Below, piece by piece: positions 1-6,682 of a stretch of DNA of 6,682 nucleotides (position 1 is the first letter of the stretch; every line of letters starts with the position of its first letter). The stretch covers positions 1 to 6,682 of the forward strand of contig JALWQC010000202.1 in the NCBI GenBank assembly GCA_027080755.1, given 5' to 3'. The notes under the pieces are model-generated. The model was not told the origin of the DNA and searched no databases. It worked only from the letters and a program-made list of their open reading frames with translations. The position numbers and the translations under genes are program-made. This DNA is from Paracoccaceae bacterium. Lineage in GTDB: Bacteria > Pseudomonadota > Alphaproteobacteria > Rhodobacterales > Rhodobacteraceae.

Positions 1-2
1 AA

Positions 3-119
3 GAAGACGGGAACGAATCCTATCATCACCTGCTTAAACGCGACACATGGGAGGTCATCATCCCCGAAATGGTTTTCGAAAGCCTTGCATTCCGGCGAGC
101 AGAAGAAATACCGAAATGA
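3..119 (+). CDS. Possible 3' end of an unidentified gene (partial)
   Basis: An open frame enters from the left edge and stops at TGA 117-119, giving 38 residues that include YHHLLKRDTWEVIIPEMVFE. The mixed charged/hydrophobic composition looks protein-like, but I recognise no family. A second open frame (starting at base 1) also crosses this stretch, so the frame choice is not secure. The start lies outside the window. It is followed by mobile-element debris, so the gene may be intact to its end or itself a remnant. Confidence 0.3.
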   Translation, partial: EDGNESYHHLLKRDTWEVIIPEMVFESLAFRRAEEIPK

Positions 120-293
120 CGAAACGACAGAAGTTTTCGGATCAATTCATGACGACGGGCTTAGCCGCAGAAAATAAAACGCAGCCGCCCCGGGTTCACA
201 CCACTTGAAAATACAGTTGCTAGGGCGCAGCCCCATAAACCGCAAGTCACCAGCGCAATCCTCGCGAAATATCAATGGGTTGGGATGGCCGCA
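120..293. other. Unassigned intergenic stretch with no supported gene
   Basis: No convincing coding region is seen. A minus-strand frame continues here from the orfA remnant to TGA at 147-149, but after residues MKAL (about 294) the peptide no longer resembles IS3 OrfA. It becomes a nondescript tail (CGHPNPLIF..., ending LRLSPSS). The break suggests that the IS was cut by a deletion or by a second insertion, and that this stretch is the foreign partner of the junction. I cannot name it. Confidence 0.4.
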
Positions 294-531
294 CAGCGCC
301 TTCATCTCTGAGATCACCGAGGCATCCATGCCCCCAAACTTCGACCGCCATTTGTAAAAACTGGCAGAATTCATCCCGTTCTGCGCTACAAATGATCCCC
401 CGGATCATTTCCTATATGCTTGAACCCCGGCAAAGCTCAAATACCGGAATACCACTTTCGGCTTGCTTCAATATCCCCATAATCTGCGCATCGCTATACA
501 TCTTCTTTTCATTCAAAATCTTCTCAGTCAT
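294..531 (-). pseudogene. Broken IS3-family transposase OrfA (5' part)
   Basis: On the minus strand, ATG at 531 opens MTEKILNEKKMYSDAQIMGI, continuing KQAESGIPVFELCR (to 427). After a 43-bp interruption the reading resumes in another frame as QNGMNSASFYKWRSKFGGMD down to MKAL (about 294). Joined, this matches the N-terminal helix-turn-helix part of IS3-family OrfA, typified by QI..LKQAE.G.PV.ELCR..G.S.ASFYKWR.K.GGMD. The interruption brings a TAG stop and a frameshift. The coiled-coil second half of OrfA and all of OrfB (DDE transposase) are missing, so it cannot be active. Family assignment comes from remembered motifs, not from a search. Confidence 0.8.
384..426. repeat. 43-bp insert with a 9-bp-arm palindrome inside the orfA remnant
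   Basis: Removing bases 384-426 restores a continuous OrfA frame (ELCR joined to QNGMNSASF), so this block looks like an insertion. It contains a perfect inverted repeat at 390-410: arms AAATGATCC and GGATCATTT around a CCC loop. The size and palindrome suggest a small dispersed repeat unit (REP/MITE-like), but no second copy is visible in this window. Ordinary decay that happened to create the hairpin is the alternative. Confidence 0.5.
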
Positions 532-549
532 TATGCCAAGAAAATTCTA

Positions 550-559
550 CCAGTGGACA
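550..559 (-). repeat. Possible left end of the IS3-type element
   Basis: Read on the minus strand, TGTCCACTGG lies 28 bases upstream of the orfA ATG and begins with the TG dinucleotide typical of IS3-family termini. The partner inverted repeat is missing because the element is truncated, so the boundary cannot be confirmed and no target-site duplication can be tested. Confidence 0.3.
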
Positions 560-587
560 CCAATATTTTTCGGGGGGATTACCCCAG

Positions 588-650
588 CGCATCCTCAAAA
601 TCCTGTCCGAAACCGACCGGATCATGCAAGGAATCGAAATGGAACTTTAG
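588..650 (+). pseudogene. Possible tail of a truncated gene
   Basis: The frame 588-650 reads RILKILSETDRIMQGIEMEL followed by TAG. The amphipathic, protein-like composition suggests the C-terminus of a real protein whose body was lost where the IS end lies at about 560. It is too short to assign, and it could equally be a chance frame. Its position between an IS end and the 3' side of a tRNA gene would suit a decayed integrated element, but nothing here shows an integrase. Confidence 0.2.
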
Positions 651-750
651 GCGGGGCATTTCCTCGCAAGGCTCTGGGGGGATAATTGGGGGAAGGTAAT
701 GGGCAAATCCCAAACTTATTCATATAATTCAATTGGTTAAAAGATTGATG

Positions 751-840
751 TGGCGGAGAGACAGGGATTCGAACCCTGGAGACGATTCCTCGCCTACACA
801 CTTTCCAGGCGTGCGCCTTCGACCACTCGGCCACCTCTCC
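751..840 (-). tRNA. tRNA-Ser (anticodon GGA)
   Basis: The minus strand reads GGAGAGGTGGCCGAGTGG at the 5' end and closes with the T arm (GGTTCGAATCC) and TCTCTCC-G-CCA. The acceptor stem pairs over seven positions, the last as G-U. The anticodon stem CACGC/GTGTG holds the loop CTGGAAA, giving anticodon GGA, which reads UCC and UCU. The long variable arm is the class II feature expected of tRNA-Ser. CCA is encoded. At 90 nt the length is normal. Confidence 0.97.
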
Positions 841-1145
841 GTTGCAGGGGTCTATATACTGTGCAGGAGCCGGAGATCAAGGGGGTAAGCGCGGGTTTGG
901 TGAAGAAATCCTGTGGTGTGTAAAAGCATGCCCCGTCGCGTTTCGACTTCATGTTGAATTATGCACTGCGGGTGAAGGCCATTGCGGTCTTACCCGTTGT
1001 GCGGGACGCATGTTTCCACAAAAATCCGAAACGTCTGATTTCCCCGAAACAGGTGGAAACGGCGGATGGCGGGCCGGTGATGCGGGAAATCCCCCTGTAA
1101 AAAGCAAGGCATGTATTCAGCGCCCTGTTTGACAAATCCGGCCGG
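841..1145. other. Intergenic stretch; tRNA promoter only
   Basis: Between tRNA-Ser and the small secreted-protein gene I see only the tRNA promoter (853-880). Open frames on both strands here (for example plus 842-1132 and minus 959-1180) have atypical composition, no recognisable ribosome-binding site and no family resemblance. I treat them as chance. No clear intrinsic terminator for the minus-strand gene ending at 1146 is visible. Confidence 0.5.
853..880 (-). promoter_or_regulatory. Likely promoter of tRNA-Ser
   Basis: On the minus strand TTGATC (875-880) and TATATA (853-858) are separated by 16 bp and lie just upstream of the tRNA 5' end at 840. They match a sigma-70-type -35/-10 pair (4 of 6 and 5 of 6 consensus bases). 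A start near 846-848 would leave a short 5' leader for RNase P. This is a pattern match only. Confidence 0.5.
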
Positions 1146-1667
1146 TTATTCCAGCCTCTCCAGCCCCACTTCGCGGTCAACGTACAGGTTCACGGTGATG
1201 CGCTGTTTGCCGTCCGGCGTCAGGGCCTGCATTTCGCGGTAGTCGCCGGAAAAGCTCAGGCGGGTCAGGATGTGGTCCACCAACACGCGTTCGCGCGCGA
1301 ACAGGCCCTGGCTGGAGGGGAGCGCCTCTATCATGCCGGGTTCGCGGCTGTGGACGAAGCCCTCGTAGACCGGCGGGGCGTTCGGGTCGGTTGCGATTAG
1401 CCAGTATTCGGGCACATCCAGCAGCGGCACGATGAAATGGCGGCGTGTCGGATCGGTGTAGACCCCTTCGAAACGCGAGGGGGTGCCGTCGCGGCTTTGC
1501 CCCTCGAACACCCTGGCAACCGCGCCGTCGCCGGTGGCATAGATCACCAGCCGGTCGGGGCGTTCCAGCACAGCGCGCCATTTTCCGTCCGCCGACAGGG
1601 CGCCTTCGGCGGCGGTGGCAGCGGCGGGCAGGGCAAACAGCAGGAATATCAAAAGCAGTTTCCGCAT
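1146..1667 (-). CDS. Small secreted protein, partial d1-propeller (NirF-like) resemblance
   Basis: A 173-residue protein with a clear Sec signal peptide: MRKLLLIFLLFALPAAATAA, cleavage probably after Ala20, so it acts in the periplasm. I do not recognise it as a named family. Residues about 24-104 (LSADGKWRAV, VIYATGDG, SRDG, DPTRRHFIV, LLDVPEYWLI, DPNAPP) run parallel to the remembered blade pattern of NirF, a d1 haem biogenesis propeller (S.DG...AV, DG..S..VGLVD.P..RF..SL.DAGEIW). Residues 147-172 (ALTPDGKQRI...VGLERL) again resemble a NirF TPDGR blade. NirF is about 400 residues, so at most two or three blades are present. AAAGG lies about 8 nt before the ATG. It follows nirS but sits behind the nirS terminator, so expression probably depends on readthrough. 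Neither a CxxCH haem-c motif nor a lipobox is seen. The homology is an inference; the gene itself is well supported. Confidence 0.8.
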   Translation of the reverse strand: MRKLLLIFLLFALPAAATAAEGALSADGKWRAVLERPDRLVIYATGDGAVARVFEGQSRDGTPSRFEGVYTDPTRRHFIVPLLDVPEYWLIATDPNAPPVYEGFVHSREPGMIEALPSSQGLFARERVLVDHILTRLSFSGDYREMQALTPDGKQRITVNLYVDREVGLERLE

Positions 1668-1681
1668 TTTTCCGGCCTTTC

Positions 1682-1714
1682 AAAGAAAAAGGGGCGACGC
1701 GGGGCCGCCCCTTT
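1682..1714 (-). terminator. Intrinsic terminator of nirS
   Basis: Read on the minus strand, AAAGGGGCG (1706-1714) pairs perfectly over 9 bp with CGCCCCTTT (1688-1696) around a 9-nt loop. A T-rich tail TTCTTT follows (1687-1682). It begins 20 bp after the nirS stop at 1735-1737 and ends 14 bp before the next start codon at 1667, so it separates nirS from the small downstream gene. Confidence 0.85.
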
Positions 1715-1734
1715 CGGGTGTTTTTCTGACAAAC

Positions 1735-3466
<1,732 letters not shown>

Positions 3467-3488
3467 AGAAGAACAATTTTTCGTGATC

Positions 3489-3494
3489 TACAGT
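3489..3494 (+). promoter_or_regulatory. Candidate -10 element of norC
   Basis: TACAGT matches four of six positions of TATAAT. A start near 3501 would put the regulatory box centre at about -41.5. It is flanked by two GTGATC direct repeats (3483-3488 and 3493-3498), 10 bp apart and partly overlapping it. Confidence 0.45.
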
Positions 3495-3526
3495 GATCCC
3501 ATAGAACTCAATCCAAGGAGGAAAGC

Positions 3527-3979
3527 ATGCGTGAGGTCATGACGAAAACGATGGCCCGCAATGTGTTTTACGGCGGATCGCTATTCTTTATCGCGATATT
3601 TCTGTTTCTGTCGTTCAACAGCGTGGGATACATCAAGAATACATCAACATCGACGGCGACTCTTACCGACTCGGTCGTTGCGGGCAAGCGGGTGTGGGAA
3701 GCCAATGCCTGCATCGACTGCCATACCCTTTTGGGCGAAGGCGCCTATTTCGCGCCCGAGCTGGGCAACGTGATGCGCCGCTGGGGTGTTCAGGACGATC
3801 CGGAAGATGCCTTTGACATGCTCAAGGGCTGGATGGAGGCACAACCCTCGGGGATCGAAGGCCGCCGGCAGATGCCGCAGTTCAACCTGAGCGACGAGCA
3901 GATCAGAAATCTGGCGAATTTCCTGCTGTGGACCGGCACGATCAATACGCAAAGCTGGCCGCCCAATGATGCCGGTTAA
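3527..3979 (+). CDS. norC: Nitric oxide reductase subunit C (cytochrome c)
   Basis: Membrane-anchored monohaem cytochrome c that passes electrons from periplasmic donors to NorB. At 150 residues it has the usual NorC length. One transmembrane anchor spans about 13-35 (VFYGGSLFFIAIFLFLSFNS). The rest is periplasmic, with haem-c motif CIDCH at 62-66, the NorC-typical continuation TLLGEGAYFAPEL, and probable axial Met116 in RQMPQF. There is no cleavable signal peptide; the anchor stays. The start is set by AGGAGG at 3516-3521, 5 nt before the ATG. norB begins 21 bp after the stop, so the two subunits are co-expressed. Nothing is missing or truncated. Confidence 0.97.
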   Translation: MREVMTKTMARNVFYGGSLFFIAIFLFLSFNSVGYIKNTSTSTATLTDSVVAGKRVWEANACIDCHTLLGEGAYFAPELGNVMRRWGVQDDPEDAFDMLKGWMEAQPSGIEGRRQMPQFNLSDEQIRNLANFLLWTGTINTQSWPPNDAG

Positions 3980-4000
3980 CGAGGGAGAAGGAGAAAAGAC

Positions 4001-5362
4001 ATGAAATATCAATCACAAAGAGTTGCCTACTGGTACTTCCTCGCAGCGATGGCCGTGTTCTCGGTGCAGGTGCTGGGCGGGCTGTGGGCCGGCTGGATCT
4101 ACGTCAACCCGAACTTCTTTTCCGAAGCGGTTCCCTTCAACATCATCCGCATGATCCACACCAATGCGCTGATCGTCTGGCTGCTGCTGGGCTTCTTCGG
4201 GGCCGCCTATTTTCTGGTACCCGAGGAAAGCGAGCGCGAGCTGCAATCCCCGTTGCTGGCCTATGTGCAGCTGGGCATCCTGCTGCTGGGCACGGCCGGT
4301 GTAGTCGTGACCTATGCCTTTGACCTGTTCCACGGCAACTGGCTGCTGGGCAAGGAAGGCCGCGAGTTTCTGGAACAACCGGTCTGGGTCAAACTGGGCA
4401 TCGTCGTTGCCGCGCTGATTTTCCTTTACAACATCACCTTCACGGTGCTGAAGGGGCGCAAGACGGCCATTACCAACGTGCTGCTGCTGGGCCTCTGGGG
4501 GCTGGTGCTGCTGTTCCTGTTCGCCTTCTACAACCCGGGCAACCTGTCGCTGGACAAAATGTTCTGGTGGTATGTTGTTCACCTTTGGGTAGAAGGCACA
4601 TGGGAACTGGTCATGGCCTCCATTCTGGCCTTCCTGCTGCTGAAGCTGACCGGTGTTGACCGCGAGATCGTGGAAAAATGGCTGTATGTCATCGTTGCCA
4701 CGGCGCTGTTTTCGGGCATTCTGGGCACCGGCCACCACTATTACTGGATCGGCACGCCGGGCTATTGGAAATGGATCGGCTCTATCTTCAGTTCGCTCGA
4801 GGTAGTGCCCTTCTTCGCGATGATGAGCTTTGCCTTCATCATGGTCTGGAAAGGCAAGCGTGACCACCCGAACAAGGCTGCGCTGCTCTGGTCACTTGGC
4901 TCGGCTACGGTGGCCTTCTTCGGCGCCGGTGTCTGGGGCTTCCTGCATACGCTGCACGGGGTCAACTACTACAGCCACGGCACGCAGATCACCGCCGCCC
5001 ACGGCCACCTGGCCTTTTACGGGGCCTATGTATCGGTGAACCTTGCGATTATCACCTATGCAATGCCGATCCTGCGCGGGCGTGATCCCTATAACCAGGT
5101 GCTGAACATGGTCAGCTTCTGGCTGATGACCGGCGGCATGGCCTTCATGACCTTCGTGCTGACCTTTGCCGGGGTTATCCAGACCCATATGCAGCGGGTT
5201 CTGGGGGACAACTTCATGGATGTGCAGGACGGCATGGCGCTGTTCTACATCATGCGCTGGGGGGCCGGCCTTGCGGTGGTTATCGGTGCGATCCTGTTCA
5301 TCTACGCCCAACTGGTCCCGGGTCGCGAGGTAATCGCACGCGACGCCAAACAGGAGGCCTGA
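4001..5362 (+). CDS. norB: Nitric oxide reductase catalytic subunit B
   Basis: Reduces two NO to N2O at a haem b3/non-haem FeB centre in the inner membrane. With 453 residues and many hydrophobic segments (about 12 expected), it is a normal-length cNOR member of the haem-copper oxidase superfamily. All key residues are present at a constant offset of 13 from P. aeruginosa NorB: His53 and His336 for haem b, His334 for haem b3, His194, His245 and His246 for FeB, and Glu198 and Glu267 near the active site. It begins directly with the NorC-dependent short form and has no N-terminal quinol-oxidising extension, so it is not a qNOR. AGGAG lies 7 nt before the ATG. The stop TGA is one base from the norQ start, indicating tight coupling. 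Confidence 0.98.
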   Translation: MKYQSQRVAYWYFLAAMAVFSVQVLGGLWAGWIYVNPNFFSEAVPFNIIRMIHTNALIVWLLLGFFGAAYFLVPEESERELQSPLLAYVQLGILLLGTAGVVVTYAFDLFHGNWLLGKEGREFLEQPVWVKLGIVVAALIFLYNITFTVLKGRKTAITNVLLLGLWGLVLLFLFAFYNPGNLSLDKMFWWYVVHLWVEGTWELVMASILAFLLLKLTGVDREIVEKWLYVIVATALFSGILGTGHHYYWIGTPGYWKWIGSIFSSLEVVPFFAMMSFAFIMVWKGKRDHPNKAALLWSLGSATVAFFGAGVWGFLHTLHGVNYYSHGTQITAAHGHLAFYGAYVSVNLAIITYAMPILRGRDPYNQVLNMVSFWLMTGGMAFMTFVLTFAGVIQTHMQRVLGDNFMDVQDGMALFYIMRWGAGLAVVIGAILFIYAQLVPGREVIARDAKQEA

Positions 5363-5363
5363 C

Positions 5364-6170
5364 ATGGCTGCCATCGACACAAAACAGGAGGGGGCCGCGG
5401 CCCCCTTCTACCTCCCCGTAGGGGATGAATGCGATATTTTCGAAGCGGCCTTTACCCATCAATTGCCGCTTCTGCTGAAAGGGCCGACCGGCGTGGGAAA
5501 AACCCGCTTTGTCGCCCATATGGCCGCCCGTATGGGCCGCCCGCTTTATACCATTGCCTGCCACGACGATCTGTCGGCGGCGGATCTGGTGGGGCGCTTT
5601 CTGCTCAAAGGCGGCGAGACCGTCTGGGTAGACGGCCCGCTGACCCGCGCCGTGCGCGAAGGCGCGATCTGTTACCTCGACGAGGTGGTAGAGGCCCGCA
5701 AGGACGTGACCGTGGTGCTGCACCCGCTGACCGACGACCGGCGCATCCTGCCGCTGGAAAAAACCGGCGAAGAGATCGAGGCCGCCCCCGGTTTCATGCT
5801 GGTCGCCAGCTACAACCCCGGCTACCAGAATATCCTCAAAACCCTCAAACCCTCTACCCGCCAGCGCTTTCTGTCGGTGGATTTCGACTTCCCGGCCGAG
5901 GGGCGCGAAATCGATATTGTCACACGCGAAAGCGGGCTGGATGCGGCGCGGGTCAAAAACCTTGTACGGCTTGCCGGCAAGCTGCGCGCGCTCAAAGGGC
6001 AGGATCTGGAAGAAGGCGTTTCAACCCGTCTGGTGATCTATGCAGCCACCCTGATTGCGGCGGGGATGGATGTGGAACGCGCCATTCTGGCCGCCATGAT
6101 AGAACCTCTGACCGATGACGAGGACGTCAAACGCGGCTTGCTCGATATCGTCAGCGCGATTTACGGATAG
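5364..6170 (+). CDS. norQ: NorQ, MoxR-type AAA+ ATPase for NO reductase activation
   Basis: A 268-residue cytoplasmic AAA+ ATPase needed with NorD to make NorCB active, probably by helping insert FeB. Motifs in order: Walker A GPTGVGKT at 40-47; Walker B ICYLDE at 102-107 with Asp106 and Glu107; sensor-1 Asn151 in ASYNPG; and Arg166/Arg168 in STRQRF as the arginine-finger region. This matches the NorQ/CbbQ branch of MoxR ATPases; the norB/norD context decides for NorQ. The start follows norB by one base. CAGGAGG (5351-5357) inside the norB 3' end lies 6 nt before the ATG, so translation is coupled to norB. The last codon touches the norD ATG. Confidence 0.95.
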   Translation: MAAIDTKQEGAAAPFYLPVGDECDIFEAAFTHQLPLLLKGPTGVGKTRFVAHMAARMGRPLYTIACHDDLSAADLVGRFLLKGGETVWVDGPLTRAVREGAICYLDEVVEARKDVTVVLHPLTDDRRILPLEKTGEEIEAAPGFMLVASYNPGYQNILKTLKPSTRQRFLSVDFDFPAEGREIDIVTRESGLDAARVKNLVRLAGKLRALKGQDLEEGVSTRLVIYAATLIAAGMDVERAILAAMIEPLTDDEDVKRGLLDIVSAIYG

Positions 6171-6682
6171 ATGGCCGCGCCGCTGGACATATTCGAGCCC
6201 GAGGAAACCGTCGGCAAGATCTGGCACACCTATGCCAGTCGCCTTGACGCGCCCGATGCCCATGACAGCGCCGCCGTGCATCTGCACGAGGTAGAGGGCC
6301 GTCTCGGCGTGTTCTTCCGTGCGCTGGGTGGCAGCCACGGCGCCGAAATCAAGCCCGCCGCCACCACCAGCCAGCACCACCGCCTGTCCTGGCGGCGCGC
6401 CCTTGGCACCTGGCGCGAACGCGAGGCCCGCCCCAGTTTCGACGGCGAGGCCCTGCGCCTGCCCGAGCGTATCGCCACCTTCCCCGACCGCGAGGCCAAC
6501 GCGGCGCTCTATTTCTGGCTGGCCGCCGTGGTCGCCCATGCTCCGGAGCCGATCCGCGAAGCCGACCCGCTCGCCGCCGACATCCGCGCCCTTGCGCAAG
6601 CCAGCGAAATGACCCGCGCCACGCTGGCCGACTGCCCGGGCCTGACCGGATTTTACGAACAGCTTTTGCCCGCCAGCCGCGC
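6171..6682 (+). CDS. norD: NorD, NO reductase activation protein (5' part)
   Basis: Open to the right edge: 170 codons are visible from ATG 6171, which follows the norQ TAG with no gap. No good ribosome-binding site precedes it, so translation is probably coupled to norQ. The visible N-terminus (MAAPLDIFEPEETVGKIWHT, then EVEGRLGVFFRALGG, HHRLSWRRALGTW, RLPERIATFP and ALYFWLAAVVAH) has the pattern I know from NorD N-terminal domains. The diagnostic C-terminal von Willebrand A domain with its MIDAS motif lies outside the window. NorD works with NorQ in assembling active NorCB. The composition is rich in Ala, Arg and Glu, as usual. The identity rests on operon order plus this N-terminal pattern. 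Confidence 0.9.
   Translation, partial: MAAPLDIFEPEETVGKIWHTYASRLDAPDAHDSAAVHLHEVEGRLGVFFRALGGSHGAEIKPAATTSQHHRLSWRRALGTWREREARPSFDGEALRLPERIATFPDREANAALYFWLAAVVAHAPEPIREADPLAADIRALAQASEMTRATLADCPGLTGFYEQLLPASR

Noticed and set aside
275..685. Plus-strand frame of 136 codons over the IS remnant
   Set aside because: Runs antisense through recognisable OrfA sequence and the IS end; no ribosome-binding site or family pattern.
622..834. Minus-strand frame for a 70-residue protein starting MAEWSKAHAW
   Set aside because: It is a translation of the tRNA-Ser gene itself, a well-known false protein pattern.
1037..1091. 8-bp inverted repeat GATTTCCC / GGGAAATC as a possible terminator
   Set aside because: The arms are 39 bp apart with no T tract after them on either strand; too weak to call.
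842..1132. Plus-strand frame of 96 codons between the tRNA and the small secreted-protein gene
   Set aside because: Starts inside the tRNA promoter region, with atypical composition and no recognisable motif.
4013..4867. Minus-strand open frame of 284 codons
   Set aside because: Antisense shadow of norB; rich in Gln, His and Glu with no family resemblance.
6230..6499. Minus-strand frame of 89 codons over norD
   Set aside because: Antisense shadow of the norD 5' part, which shows the NorD pattern and starts right at the norQ stop.

Overview
The window looks like chromosomal DNA of a denitrifying alphaproteobacterium, most likely of the Rhodobacterales/Paracoccus type. This rests on the Paracoccus-like NirS sequence, the linked nir and nor genes, the norCBQD order, an NNR/FNR-type box in the nirS-norC gap and GC-rich coding DNA. 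No species can be named from the sequence alone.

Left part (1-750): an AT-richer, gene-poor stretch of debris. It holds a possible 3' end of an unknown gene (3-119), a broken IS3-type orfA on the minus strand (about 294-531, with a possible IS end near 550-559), a 43-bp palindrome-bearing insert inside that orfA, and perhaps the tail of another broken gene (588-650). It abuts the 3' end of a complete tRNA-Ser(GGA) gene (751-840, minus). Bases 841-1145 hold the probable tRNA promoter and otherwise nothing I can assign.

Middle (1146-3390, minus strand): nirS, the periplasmic cytochrome cd1 nitrite reductase, ends at a strong intrinsic terminator. Directly after the terminator lies a small gene for a secreted 173-residue protein. 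Its sequence pattern recalls part of the d1-type beta-propeller of NirF. None of the usual nirECFDLGHJN haem d1 assembly genes follow nirS here.

Right part (3527-6682, plus strand): norC, norB, norQ and the start of norD form a tight operon. NorCB is the cytochrome c-dependent nitric oxide reductase of the inner membrane. NorQ (MoxR-type AAA+ ATPase) and NorD (normally a von Willebrand A protein) are its activation pair. norD runs off the window.

How it fits together: NirS reduces nitrite to NO in the periplasm and NorCB removes the toxic NO as N2O. The two transcription units diverge from a 136-bp gap with one TTAAC-N4-ATCAA box in its middle. Plausible -10 elements lie on each side at distances that would put this single box near -41.5 of both promoters. 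That would tie NO production and NO removal to one activator site.
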